From Methylobacterium sp. J-076 (GTDB lineage: Bacteria > Pseudomonadota > Alphaproteobacteria > Rhizobiales > Beijerinckiaceae), in NCBI RefSeq assembly GCF_022829405.1, contig NZ_JAKSXW010000090.1, forward strand, positions 1-64,000: a DNA stretch of 64,000 bases. Direction: 5' to 3'. Positions within the stretch are counted from its first letter, which is position 1. Each line of letters begins with the position of its first letter. The notes below the pieces were generated by a model. It saw only the letters and a list, made by a program, of their open reading frames with translations. It had not been told where the DNA came from and did no database searches. Positions 1 to 8,908 of the stretch are shown here, piece by piece. The position numbers and the translations under genes are program-made.

Positions 1-105
1 CCGGCGCGTCCCAGACTAACGGCGGCCAGGGTTCCGGCTCTTCGACCGGCGCGTCCCAGACTAACGGCGGCCAGGGTTCCGGCTCTTCGACCGGCGCGTC
101 CCAGA
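1..105 (+). repeat. 45-bp in-frame tandem repeat (15-residue unit)
   Basis: Two perfect 45-bp copies (1-45, 46-90) and the first 15 bp of a third lie in frame with the NolX/HrpF-like gene. They encode GASQTNGGQGSGSST repeated. The array begins at or before the window edge, so its true copy number is unknown. Perfect identity points to recent expansion or slippage. Confidence 0.9.
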
Positions 106-3100
106 CCGGGACCGACTCCACCTCGGAAGGACCGAAGGCGAACTCGGCGACGACCCCGGTTCCGCCCCTGCCGGACGCAGCGAAGCGCAAAGCGGCAGCC
201 GACAAGGGCATCAAGTGGGAGTTGCCGAAGGATGACAAGCGCACGGCGCAGGATATAATCGCCAGCTCTCCAGCCCTCATGAGCTTGGAAAACCAGAACG
301 GAACAAAGGATCAGCTGAAAGCGCAAGTCGGCGATTTCGAAAACGATCCGAATGCGGCGTATCGCGCCAAGCAAGTCCTCGAACATATTGAGAAGATCGA
401 TTACAATGGTAACCGATACACTGGCGGTGAATCCGTCAACGGTCACATCGACGGGTTCGACAAGAAAGGTCACGCCGGGAAGGGATCCGAAGCAAAGCGT
501 CTCGAGGCATTCGGCAAAGACGGCTTCTCAGCGCTCAAGGGGCGGCTGAGAGATCCAGCATCGGCTGCCGGCGACACACAGGCCCGCAGGGTTGCAGAAT
601 CGATCGGTATCGAGTGGGAGCTGCCGAAGGGGGACAACCGCTCGGCGCAGGACATCATCAACCAAACCCCTGTGCTGAAGCAGCTCGGCAACCAGAGCCA
701 AATCAGCGAGATGCTGAAGGAGCAGGTCGGCGACTACGAAACCGATCCCAGTGCAGCGTATCGCGCCAAACAAGTCCTTGAGCACGTCAAGTCATACGAC
801 AAAAGCGGAAGGTCAATCAATACAAAAGAATCGAAGGATGGATATATTCACGGATTCAAGGGCGAAACCCCTATCGATGGATCCGAATCAGAACGCTTAG
901 TAAATTTCGGGAAAACTGGTTTCTCCTCGCTAAAGGGAGGTTCCCAATCTGAATACTCCAGTAACTATAGAGAATACATTGAAAAAAATCCCAATGCCGA
1001 TGCAGGGTCGGTGAAGATCACCGGGTATGCCGCCATTCTCGAAAAGAATTATGATCGCATCAAAGCCGATGTCGGCGAGAAAGGAGATCTTACCGCCCAG
1101 GATCTGAAGGATTATTCGCAAAAACATCCCGAGGCCAGCCAGGATGTGAAAGAAGCGATCGACTTCTGGTCGCGGCCCGGGGCGTTCTCGAAATTGGAGA
1201 GCGCCGAAGACCTCATGACGAAGAAACCCGATCAGAGGCTCAGCAAGAACGACATCTCGCACTGGATCAAAGACCAGGCGCCCACGAACGCGGCGGAATC
1301 GTTGGCGTTCCTCAACAACGTGGCCGGCCACGATGCCGTCGCGGAGACATCGACCGACGGCTTGACCAGCGACGTCTTCGAACATCCGGAAAAATACAAA
1401 CCGGAAGTGAAGGCGGCGGTAGTAGAGGAGCTGATGACTGCCCAGTCTCTGGTCAGCAATGGTATAACAAACAAGATGTGGGAAATCGAAGGTGGCAGAC
1501 AGATCATCACGACGGCGGCCAAAACAAATCCAGATCCGGAAGCGATCCTTAAGGATATCGGCGATCACATCGCCACACTCACCAAAGATCCGGATGTTTC
1601 CAAAATCCTGAGCGAGGGCCGTCACGGTAAGGTCAAAGATATTTTGAAAAGCAACCCAGGACTGCGGGATGCATTCCAAGCGGGATACGATGACACTAAA
1701 TCCGGCCACCTGATCGACACGGCTTGGGATGCCAATACGAAAGACGGGAAGACAAGCATTCCGAACGTAGTCGCTGAATACACGCAGACTGCTCAGTTGT
1801 ACCAAGACGCGTTGGACATCGATCCGAATCAGGCCGCGGTCGATCTTCAGGATGGAGTTTCCAAGTCCGGTCACGGGAAGGATCTGGAGACCTACTACGT
1901 CGATGAAATCGCCTCCGGCAAACGCTTGAATGAGATGGGGGACGACCCGGCGGATGCTGGCAAAGCATCCAATTTGCAGAAAAGTGCTGCATACATCTCA
2001 GAAGCCTCAATGATGAACCTTGTGTTGAGGTCGGACGTCACCGATCCATACAAGGACCAGATCACCGCGAACTTCGGCAACGCCGCGGCGGACGAGCTCA
2101 CAAAGGACGCTACGTTCGACGATATGAAAAGGGCGTTCGGTATCGATGGCTCGGACAAGCTGGATGAAGACAAAGTCACATCTCTGATGACAGAGGTTGC
2201 AAAAGATCATCCAGAATATTTAGTCAATGGCGACGGGTCTAGTATGAAGCCCGATCAATTTCTTACCAAATTCCGGCAGGCGTGGGATGAAATGCGCCAA
2301 GGAACGAAGACCGTCAAGGAAATCTTCAAGAAATTTGGAATAAAGCCAGCGGCAAATACAACAACAGGAAATTTGATTGCAGGGTACGACAATGGTACCA
2401 TGCACATGATCAGCGGGATGATTTTGGCTGGCATCTCCATCTCGAAGGCGATCCAGAGCGGCGGACATCCAAATACGAAGGATAGTATTTCAATCGCCGC
2501 CGGGTCCGTCCAGACGACTACCCTTATCACGGAGGGCGGCTTAAAAGCCTACAAGGCGCTGGTGAAGAAGGGCCTGGATGCGGGAAGGGCAGAGGCAGGC
2601 GGAGCAAACATGTCTGAGGCAACGAAGAAACTATTCGCCGCAGACGAGGCTAAGGCCAATCAACTGATGGGCAGTCTCGACAAAATGGGGAAAGCTGCAT
2701 CCGCGGTCGGCGCCGTCGCGGGCCTCGTCTCAGCCGGTTACTCAATTTATGATGGCGTCCAATCCATTCGCCGGGGCGATAAGCTCCAGGGTGCCGCCAG
2801 CATCACCACGGGTACGCTTGGCTTGACTTCGGGTGTTCTTTCGACAGCTGAGGCGGCGATCACGTTCATCCCGGGGCTGGGAGTCAGCGCGGGTGTCGCA
2901 GGGACGGTGGCCGCGATCTCCGGAGCCGTCGCAGGGATATCGGCCTTCGTCTCACTCGGCTTCGCCGTCGCCCTGGATATCCGCAAGGGGATGAAAATCG
3001 ATCACAATGATCAGAAATTCGGAGAGATGCTTGGCAGCTACCTCGGTAAATACGACATCCGTGGCGGGATGACCAAACAACAAGTCGACGACGAAATTGC

Positions 3101-3134
3101 GCAGAGATGGCCGGAAACCCCCCTTCCGGCCTAA
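1..3134 (+). CDS. NolX/HrpF-like type III translocator or effector (5' end outside window)
   Basis: The reading frame is open from base 3, so the gene starts upstream of the window; a TTG at 222 is not a credible start. About 1043 residues are visible. They begin with a 15-residue Gly/Ser/Gln-rich tandem repeat. Two imperfect units of about 110 residues follow (near nt 213-543 and 613-940), each starting WELPK and containing AAYRAKQVLEH. A middle region has DLTAQDLKDY-type segments. The C-terminus has two hydrophobic stretches, near nt 2700-2760 and 2840-2970. Family knowledge: HrpF of Xanthomonas and NolX of rhizobia are type III secreted translocon proteins with two N-terminal imperfect repeats and C-terminal hydrophobic segments. 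The match in layout is the basis for the call; the sequence match is from memory. GC is clearly lower than in the genes that follow, suggesting transfer. A HrpK-type effector is the main alternative. Confidence 0.55.
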   Translation, partial: GASQTNGGQGSGSSTGASQTNGGQGSGSSTGASQTGTDSTSEGPKANSATTPVPPLPDAAKRKAAADKGIKWELPKDDKRTAQDIIASSPALMSLENQNGTKDQLKAQVGDFENDPNAAYRAKQVLEHIEKIDYNGNRYTGGESVNGHIDGFDKKGHAGKGSEAKRLEAFGKDGFSALKGRLRDPASAAGDTQARRVAESIGIEWELPKGDNRSAQDIINQTPVLKQLGNQSQISEMLKEQVGDYETDPSAAYRAKQVLEHVKSYDKSGRSINTKESKDGYIHGFKGETPIDGSESERLVNFGKTGFSSLKGGSQSEYSSNYREYIEKNPNADAGSVKITGYAAILEKNYDRIKADVGEKGDLTAQDLKDYSQKHPEASQDVKEAIDFWSRPGAFSKLESAEDLMTKKPDQRLSKNDISHWIKDQAPTNAAESLAFLNNVAGHDAVAETSTDGLTSDVFEHPEKYKPEVKAAVVEELMTAQSLVSNGITNKMWEIEGGRQIITTAAKTNPDPEAILKDIGDHIATLTKDPDVSKILSEGRHGKVKDILKSNPGLRDAFQAGYDDTKSGHLIDTAWDANTKDGKTSIPNVVAEYTQTAQLYQDALDIDPNQAAVDLQDGVSKSGHGKDLETYYVDEIASGKRLNEMGDDPADAGKASNLQKSAAYISEASMMNLVLRSDVTDPYKDQITANFGNAAADELTKDATFDDMKRAFGIDGSDKLDEDKVTSLMTEVAKDHPEYLVNGDGSSMKPDQFLTKFRQAWDEMRQGTKTVKEIFKKFGIKPAANTTTGNLIAGYDNGTMHMISGMILAGISISKAIQSGGHPNTKDSISIAAGSVQTTTLITEGGLKAYKALVKKGLDAGRAEAGGANMSEATKKLFAADEAKANQLMGSLDKMGKAASAVGAVAGLVSAGYSIYDGVQSIRRGDKLQGAASITTGTLGLTSGVLSTAEAAITFIPGLGVSAGVAGTVAAISGAVAGISAFVSLGFAVALDIRKGMKIDHNDQKFGEMLGSYLGKYDIRGGMTKQQVDDEIAQRWPETPLPA

Positions 3135-3208
3135 CCAACTGACCCGTCCGACCCCGAACCGGACGACGGTGCGGCACGGGGCAAGACGGCGATACCAGGG
3201 ATAAGACA

Positions 3209-3246
3209 GGGCGCCTTCCGTGATCCATGGATGACGGAAGGCGCCC
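3209..3246. terminator. Bidirectional hairpin between convergent genes
   Basis: Perfect 13-bp arms (GGGCGCCTTCCGT / ACGGAAGGCGCCC) flank a 12-nt loop that is itself partly palindromic. It sits between the NolX/HrpF-like gene and the convergent GGDEF/EAL gene. There is no long T tract, so its efficiency is uncertain. Confidence 0.65.
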
Positions 3247-3301
3247 GGGACCGTTTGACCCAATCAATCATCCCGGCGCCGGGTTTCGGCGGGCGCCCCC
3301 T

Positions 3302-4975
3302 TCACCCGTGCCGCAGCATCCGGGGCGAGCGGAGGGTGGTGGCCCGCCGCTGGCGTTCGACGCTGCGCTCGCCGTTGGCGCGGTTCTCCTCCATCCGGAT
3401 CTGCTCGATGAGCATCGGCCTCGCGAAGTAGTAGCCCTGGGCGCAGCGGATCTGCGTGGCCGCCAGCAGGTAGGCGACCTCGTCGGAGGTCTCCACGCCC
3501 TCGGCCACCACCGACATGCCGAGCGCCAGGCCCAAGGACTCGATCGCCTTCAGCACGATCTGGCTGCGCGGCCGCTTGTGGATGTCGGTGATGAAGGAGC
3601 GGTCGATCTTCAGCTCGTCGGCGGTGATCTCGGCGAGGGCGGCGAGGGAGGAATAGCCGACCCCGAAATCGTCGATGGAGACCCGCGCGCCGATCTCGCG
3701 GATGCGCGGCAGCACCTCCCGCTGGAACCGGCCCTTGGTGAAGAACGCCTCCTCGGTCAGCTCCAGGATGAAGCGGGGCGCGACGCCGGTGCGGCCCAGG
3801 GCCTCGCAGAAGGCCGTCATGAACGGCACGTCGCAGGCCTGCTTAGCCGCGATGTTCAGGCTGAGGGACACGTCCGGCCCGAACATGTCGTCGAGTTCGG
3901 GGATCGCCCGGACGGTCTCCGAGAGGACCTGCAGGGTGATCTCGTTGATCAGGCCGAGTTCGATGGCGAGCCCCACGAAGTCGCCCGGTGCCTGGATCAC
4001 GCCGAGCTCGTCCCGCCAGCGCAGGAGCACCTCCACCCCCTTCACGGCGTGGCTGCGCATGTCGACCTTGGGCTGGAACGCGCAGCAGAAGCACCGGTCG
4101 CGGATCGCCAGCCGCAGCCGCTGCTCCACCGCCATGCGGGCGGTGGCGGCGTGGCTCATCGTCTCCTCGAAGACGCTGACGCCCCCCTTCACGCTGCCCT
4201 TCACCCGGTACATGGCGCTGTCCGCCTGCCGGCGCAGGGTCTCGTAGGTGGTGCCGTGCTCCGGGTAGAGGCTCAGGCCGATCGAGGCCGAGGCGAAGAT
4301 CTCGTGCCCGTCGATGAAGAAGGGGTGCTTCAGCCGGTCGGAGATGTCGGAAACCCCCGCCAGGGTCGCCGCCCGGTCCGAGACCGGGTTCAGGAGCAGC
4401 ACGAACTCGTCGCCGCCGAGGCGGGCGAGCATGTCGCTCGGGCGCAGGGCGCCGCGGATCCGGTCGGCGACCTTGCGCAGCAGCGTGTCGCCGGCCGCGT
4501 GGCTGTAATAGTCGTTGATGTGCTTGAAGTTGTCGAGGTCGATGAAGGCCAGGGCGAAGCGGTCCGACAGGCACGCGGCGGCGATCAGCTCTTCGATGCT
4601 CTGCTCGAACATCATCCGGTTCGGCAGGCCGGTCAGCGCGTCGATATAGGCCCGGCCGATCAGGTCGCGCTGGATGCGGTGGTGCTGCGTGACGTCGAGG
4701 AGGGTGGTGAGGGTGAACGCGTCGCTGTCTACGGCGAGGGCGCGCGCCTGCGCCTCGACCACGTGGTCGGCGACCTCCGCCACCACCGTCCCCACCATCG
4801 GGCGCACCGCCTCCGCCGGGAGGTCCTGCGTCGTGTCCGGGGCGAGGGCGCGGGCGGCGGCGTTCGCCAGGATGCAATGGCCCTGCGCGTCGTGGACGAC
4901 GATCCCCACCGGCAGGACCTGGATGGCCGCCTCGAGGAGGGTGCGCCGGTGGCTGGGATGGGCCGGGTCGCTCAC
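3302..4975 (-). CDS. PAS-GGDEF-EAL cyclic-di-GMP turnover protein
   Basis: Predicted cytosolic bifunctional c-di-GMP enzyme of 557 residues. A short PAS-like sensor occupies about residues 10-100. The GGDEF domain has an intact GGDEF at 187-191. The EAL domain has EVL at 315-317 in place of EAL, with the asparagine of SLNIAAK, the glutamate of ELTEE, DDFG at 435-438, DELKIDRSF and AEGVE all present. Both diguanylate cyclase and phosphodiesterase residues are therefore plausible, and net activity cannot be told from sequence. No membrane segment is visible. The GTG start at 4975 was chosen because it lies next to the stop of the upstream HerA-like gene (TGA at 4978-4980), implying translational coupling. 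The longer open frame upstream of this start runs antisense-like inside the ATPase gene and was discarded. Confidence 0.88.
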   Translation of the reverse strand: MSDPAHPSHRRTLLEAAIQVLPVGIVVHDAQGHCILANAAARALAPDTTQDLPAEAVRPMVGTVVAEVADHVVEAQARALAVDSDAFTLTTLLDVTQHHRIQRDLIGRAYIDALTGLPNRMMFEQSIEELIAAACLSDRFALAFIDLDNFKHINDYYSHAAGDTLLRKVADRIRGALRPSDMLARLGGDEFVLLLNPVSDRAATLAGVSDISDRLKHPFFIDGHEIFASASIGLSLYPEHGTTYETLRRQADSAMYRVKGSVKGGVSVFEETMSHAATARMAVEQRLRLAIRDRCFCCAFQPKVDMRSHAVKGVEVLLRWRDELGVIQAPGDFVGLAIELGLINEITLQVLSETVRAIPELDDMFGPDVSLSLNIAAKQACDVPFMTAFCEALGRTGVAPRFILELTEEAFFTKGRFQREVLPRIREIGARVSIDDFGVGYSSLAALAEITADELKIDRSFITDIHKRPRSQIVLKAIESLGLALGMSVVAEGVETSDEVAYLLAATQIRCAQGYYFARPMLIEQIRMEENRANGERSVERQRRATTLRSPRMLRHG

Positions 4976-4977
4976 GC

Positions 4978-6813
4978 TCAATCCTGCTGCCAGAGCGACC
5001 GGGCGAGGCGGTGGGCCGGCTCGGCCTGAACCGGCATCGGCCCGTCGCCGGGCTCCAGGGAGCGCCGCAGCAGCCGGCGGTGGGCCTGGTCCAGGGCCGG
5101 GCCGTTGCCGAGCTCCGAGCCCCCCTCGCGGCCGAGGCGGGCGGCCACGGCGCCCTCCGCCTCGAGGCCCGCGGGCTTGCTCATGGTGGCGGCCCGCCAC
5201 CGCTCGACCACGGCCCCGACGAAGGGGGCGCCGGCGGAGGCCTTCGCCTCCTCCATCCCGCGCCCGCTCATGTCGTTGCGCGGCTGGCGCCCCGGCGGCA
5301 GCTGCCGGAAGGTCATGCGCACCGGCACCGGCACGCCCTCGCCGAAGGCGATGACCTCCCCCGTGCCCAGGGACGGCACGAAGGCCAGGAGGTTCACCGC
5401 ATCCGTCACCGCCGCGGACAGGAAGGCCTGGTCGCGCTCGTTGGTCATGCGCATGGCGAACAGGGTGCTGCACTGGGAGATGATCGCCGGGTCGAGCTCG
5501 GCCGGGCGCTGGGTGACGAGGCCGAGGAACACCCCGTGCTTGCGCCCCTCCCGGGCGATCCGCGACAGGGCCCGGCGGGTGGGCGTGAAGCCGACGGAGC
5601 GGTCCGCCGAGGCGTAGCGGTGCGCCTCCTCGCAGACGAGGAGCAGCGGCACGGCGCCCTCGCTCCAGATCCCGAACTCGAAGGCGAGGCGGCAGAACAC
5701 GCAGACCACCGCGTCCACCACCTCGGTGGGCAGGCCGGCGAGCTGCATGATCGTCATCGGCCGCCCGTCCGGGTCGAGCCGGAACAGGTGGGCGAGGAGT
5801 TCGCCCATCATGTCGCCGCCGACATTGGCGTTCTCGAACATGAAGCCGTAGCGCGGATCGTTGCGGATCGTCTCGATCCGCGAGATCAGCCGGTGGTAGT
5901 GCATCCGCGAGGCGCGGTTCTCCAGGCGGCCCATCCGCTCGTCGATGAGCAGCGTCAGGTCCTGGAGGGTGTAGGGAACCGGCGTGTCGACGGTGAAGCC
6001 CGCGTTCTTGCCCAGGCCCCGCTTGACCACCTGCCTGTCGGAGGAATCCTTGTACTGGAGGTACTTGGTCTTCGCGAGGGGGATGACCTCGGCGAGGATC
6101 TCGATCTCCTCATCGACGGGCGGGCGCCCGCCGTAGATCACGTCCGTGATCTCTTCGAGGTTGAACAGCCAGAACGGCAGCTTGAGGTTGCGCGGGTTCA
6201 CGATGTTCGCCCGGTCGCCGAAGCACGAGGCGTACTCGTTGTGCACGTCGAGGAGGAAGACCCGCACCGCCTCCTGCGCCGCCATGACCTGATCGAGGAT
6301 CACCGCCACGGCGCTCGACTTGCCGACGCCGGTCGCCCCCAGCACGGCGAAGTGCTTGGACAGGAGGTCGTTGATCTTGATCGAGGCCGGCGTGTCCGGG
6401 TCCTGGTAGAGCGTGCCGACGGAGACCGTGTCGGTGCCCGACACCTGATACACGGTGCGCAGGTCGGAGGGCGGCAGCAGGTCGACCGCATCGCCGATCG
6501 CCGGATACCGCGCCACGCCCCGGCGGAACCGTTGGCCCTCGCCCTCGGGGAGGATCTCGCCCAGCAGGTCCAGCCCCGCCAGGGCGCTCATGCCGTTCGG
6601 CCCGTCGCCGCGGGAGGACAGGGTGGTGACGATGCCCACGAGGATGGCGCCCCCGGCATGGACGCGCACGAACTTGCCGACCGTCACCCGGACGCCGAGA
6701 CGGCCGTCCCGGGCCTCGAGGAGGACGTTGACCTTCAGGCCTTCGATGGACGCGACCGTGCCGAGGCGGGCCGTGAGGTCGGGCTCGCAGGAAAATCCCG
6801 GGCTGCTGGACAT
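4978..6813 (-). CDS. HerA-type hexameric ATPase (HAS barrel + DUF87)
   Basis: A 611-residue FtsK/HerA-superfamily P-loop ATPase. The N-terminal 150 residues have the beta-rich look of a HAS barrel. The ATPase core follows with Walker A GATGVGKS and later a LLLVCEEAHRY Walker B segment and a LVTQRPAELDP motif typical of HerA DNA translocases. Family knowledge: archaeal HerA works with NurA nuclease in end resection, and bacterial HerA homologues pair with nucleases or SIR2 proteins in defence. No NurA or SIR2 gene is adjacent, and the only coupled gene is the GGDEF/EAL protein, so its role is open. The start at 6813 has AGAGG upstream at good spacing; the 26 codons before it look untranslated. 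Confidence 0.8.
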   Translation of the reverse strand: MSSSPGFSCEPDLTARLGTVASIEGLKVNVLLEARDGRLGVRVTVGKFVRVHAGGAILVGIVTTLSSRGDGPNGMSALAGLDLLGEILPEGEGQRFRRGVARYPAIGDAVDLLPPSDLRTVYQVSGTDTVSVGTLYQDPDTPASIKINDLLSKHFAVLGATGVGKSSAVAVILDQVMAAQEAVRVFLLDVHNEYASCFGDRANIVNPRNLKLPFWLFNLEEITDVIYGGRPPVDEEIEILAEVIPLAKTKYLQYKDSSDRQVVKRGLGKNAGFTVDTPVPYTLQDLTLLIDERMGRLENRASRMHYHRLISRIETIRNDPRYGFMFENANVGGDMMGELLAHLFRLDPDGRPMTIMQLAGLPTEVVDAVVCVFCRLAFEFGIWSEGAVPLLLVCEEAHRYASADRSVGFTPTRRALSRIAREGRKHGVFLGLVTQRPAELDPAIISQCSTLFAMRMTNERDQAFLSAAVTDAVNLLAFVPSLGTGEVIAFGEGVPVPVRMTFRQLPPGRQPRNDMSGRGMEEAKASAGAPFVGAVVERWRAATMSKPAGLEAEGAVAARLGREGGSELGNGPALDQAHRRLLRRSLEPGDGPMPVQAEPAHRLARSLWQQD

Positions 6814-6941
6814 CGGTGGAACCTCTGGGCGGCGGTTCGTCCGTCCGCGGGCGGCACGAGGGGACACGCCGTCGCCGGCGTCGGAACAGCACAATGCCCG
6901 GTTGTTGTTTATAAATTCTATACAGCGCGAGGCTGAGTAGC

Positions 6942-6960
6942 CATTAAGGGTGTCTTAATG
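6942..6960. promoter_or_regulatory. Perfect 7-bp inverted repeat, possible operator
   Basis: CATTAAG and CTTAATG flank 5 nt. It lies in the only AT-rich part of the 327-bp gap between the HerA-like gene and the His/Cys-rich gene, where the divergent promoters should be. The rest of that gap (6814-7140) shows nothing else recognisable. The binding protein is unknown. Confidence 0.35.
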
Positions 6961-7140
6961 CGCCGACACATTACCGGCAAAGCACAGAACAACCATCGTC
7001 AAAATGGAATTGTTTCTTCAAGGACGTAGAAATATCGACATCCAAGGGTCTGCTGGCGTGATCAGTTCCAGTCGAGGCCGCCAGGCCCGCGCGGCGGCGG
7101 CGCTTGTCGCCGGGGCCGGAAATCGCCCATAAGGGCCGGG

Positions 7141-7518
7141 ATGAGCGCGGCGCGGCGGCATACGGCCTTCGGGGCGGGGAACGGGTGGTGGGCTTCCGCC
7201 GCCCGGGTGCTGGCCCTCGTCCTGGCGCTGGTCCTCGCCCTCCCGGCGGCCGGCCTCGCCGCGGACCTCGCCTTCCACCAGGGCCATCACGGCCACGGCG
7301 TGGCCGCGCTCACCGTCGGGCCCGCGGGCGAGACGGGGCATCAGCCGGCCGATCCGGGCCTCGCCTGCCACGTCCATTGCGGCTGCCACGTCACCGCGAG
7401 CCCCTGCACGGCCGGTCTCGCACCGCCCTCCGGCGCCGCGCGGCCGCGCTACGCCCGCCTGTCCGAGGCCGCCGCCTCCATCGCCCCCGACCTGCGTCCC
7501 CGGCCTCCCCGCGCCTGA
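7141..7518 (+). CDS. Small His/Cys-rich secreted protein (DUF2946-like)
   Basis: A 125-residue protein with a hydrophobic segment at about residues 22-41 that could be a signal peptide or anchor. This is followed by a His-rich patch (FHQGHHGHGV) and a Cys/His cluster (CHVHCGCHV). Such small DUF2946-type proteins often precede copper or cobalt/zinc/cadmium efflux genes, and here CzcB and CzcA follow within 94 bp. A periplasmic metal-binding or sensing role is inferred. The C-terminus is Arg/Pro-rich. Confidence 0.55.
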   Translation: MSAARRHTAFGAGNGWWASAARVLALVLALVLALPAAGLAADLAFHQGHHGHGVAALTVGPAGETGHQPADPGLACHVHCGCHVTASPCTAGLAPPSGAARPRYARLSEAAASIAPDLRPRPPRA

Positions 7519-7611
7519 GGTGACGCCGCCCCCGCGCGGCCCGTCTCCCTCACCTCACCGCAACCGATCGCGCCGGCCCCCCGGGCGCGCGATCCCGGCC
7601 GAGCAGGCACC

Positions 7612-8898
7612 ATGCGCATCCTTTCGAACGCGGCCTTCCTGGCCGCAGGGCTCCTCGCGGGCGCCGCCGTCCCCGCCCTGTCCGGCCCTGTCCGGGACGC
7701 CCTGATCGCCGCCGGGCTCCCCCGCTCGGCCTTCGCCTGCGCGCCCCTGGCGGCGCCCGCGGCGGCCGGCCGGCACGATCACGACGACGGCCGTGGCCCT
7801 GCGGAGGAGGGGGAGGGGCGGATCGCGATGACCGCCGACCAGGTCCGCCGCCAGGCCATCGTGGTGGCGCCGGTGGCGGGCGGAACCCTGTCCCGGCACG
7901 TCCTCGTCCCCGGCACGGTGACGCCCGACGCCGACCGCATCGCCCGGGTCCCGGCCCGGGTGGTCGGCACCGTCTCGCAGATGCGCAAGCGCCTGGGCGA
8001 CACGGTGGCCAAGGGCGACGTGGTCGCCCTCCTCGACAGCCGCGAGGTGGCCGACGCCAAGAGCGAGTACCTGACGGCCCTGGTCCAGTCCGAGCTGCAG
8101 ACGGTGAACTTCGACCGGCAGGAGAAGCTGCTGGCCTCCCGCGCCGTCTCGGAGGCCGCGTTCCAGAACGCCCGCGCCCAGTTCCGGGAGAACCAGCTGC
8201 GCCTGGACCTCGCCCGGCAGAAGCTCTCGGCGCTCGGGCTCAGCGCCACGGAGGTGGCCGCCGCCCAGAAGCGCGACGAGGCGACGCCGAACACCTCGAC
8301 CCTGCGCCAGTACGAGCTGCGCACGCCCCTGGCGGGGCGGATCGTGGAGCGCAAGGTCGATGTCGGCACGGCGGTCGGCAAGGAGGGCGACCCGGCCGAC
8401 CTCTACACGGTGGCCGACCTCTCCAGCGTCTGGATCGAGCTGGCGGTGCCGACCGCCGACCTCGCCGAGATCCGCGACGGCGCCCCCGTGGCGGTGACGC
8501 AGGGCCAGGGGGCGGGGGAGCGCCGGGGGCGGGGGAGGGTGGTCTTCGTGAGCCCGCTCCTCAACGCCGAGACCCGTTCGGCCCGGGTCGTCGTCGCCCT
8601 GCCGAACGAGGACATGGCGTGGCGCCCGGGGACCTACGTCACCGCCGAGGTCGGGATCGCGGAGGATGCCGTGCCCGTCCGCCTGCCGAAGCCGGCGCTC
8701 CAGACGATCGAGGGCAGACGCGTCGTCTTCGTGCGGACCCCGGAGGGATTCGAACGGCGGGAGGTCACCCTCGGGCGCTCCGACGACGACGCCGTGGAGG
8801 TGGTCTCCGGCCTCGCGGCGGGCGAGGCGGTCGCCGTCGGCAACAGCTTCCTCCTCAAGGCCGAGCTCGGAAAGAGCGACGCCGACCACGACCATTGA
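7612..8898 (+). CDS. HME-RND periplasmic adaptor (CzcB/CusB-like)
   Basis: A 428-residue membrane-fusion protein. An N-terminal hydrophobic segment (about 5-25) is followed by a short His/Asp-rich stretch (GRHDHDDGRG), then the barrel-sandwich and alpha-hairpin region (about 95-240), and beta-barrel and membrane-proximal domains. The protein ends in HDH. It links the inner-membrane RND pump to an outer-membrane channel and may hand metal to the pump. It lies 10 bp before the RND pump gene, clearly one operon. No CzcC/CusC-type outer-membrane gene is present in the window, so a channel must come from elsewhere. Confidence 0.88.
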   Translation: MRILSNAAFLAAGLLAGAAVPALSGPVRDALIAAGLPRSAFACAPLAAPAAAGRHDHDDGRGPAEEGEGRIAMTADQVRRQAIVVAPVAGGTLSRHVLVPGTVTPDADRIARVPARVVGTVSQMRKRLGDTVAKGDVVALLDSREVADAKSEYLTALVQSELQTVNFDRQEKLLASRAVSEAAFQNARAQFRENQLRLDLARQKLSALGLSATEVAAAQKRDEATPNTSTLRQYELRTPLAGRIVERKVDVGTAVGKEGDPADLYTVADLSSVWIELAVPTADLAEIRDGAPVAVTQGQGAGERRGRGRVVFVSPLLNAETRSARVVVALPNEDMAWRPGTYVTAEVGIAEDAVPVRLPKPALQTIEGRRVVFVRTPEGFERREVTLGRSDDDAVEVVSGLAAGEAVAVGNSFLLKAELGKSDADHDH

Positions 8899-8908
8899 GG
8901 GTCCGGCC

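Noticed and set aside
222..224. TTG at 222 as the start of the NolX/HrpF-like gene
   Set aside because: The frame is open to the window edge and the repeat unit begins before this codon (WELPK).
3227..5029. 600-residue plus-strand frame opposite the GGDEF/EAL gene
   Set aside because: Composition is typical of antisense frames in GC-rich DNA; the minus strand has GGDEF and DDFG.
5011..6936. 641-residue plus-strand frame opposite the HerA gene
   Set aside because: Rich in Arg, Gly, His and Asp with no motifs, while the minus strand has intact Walker motifs.
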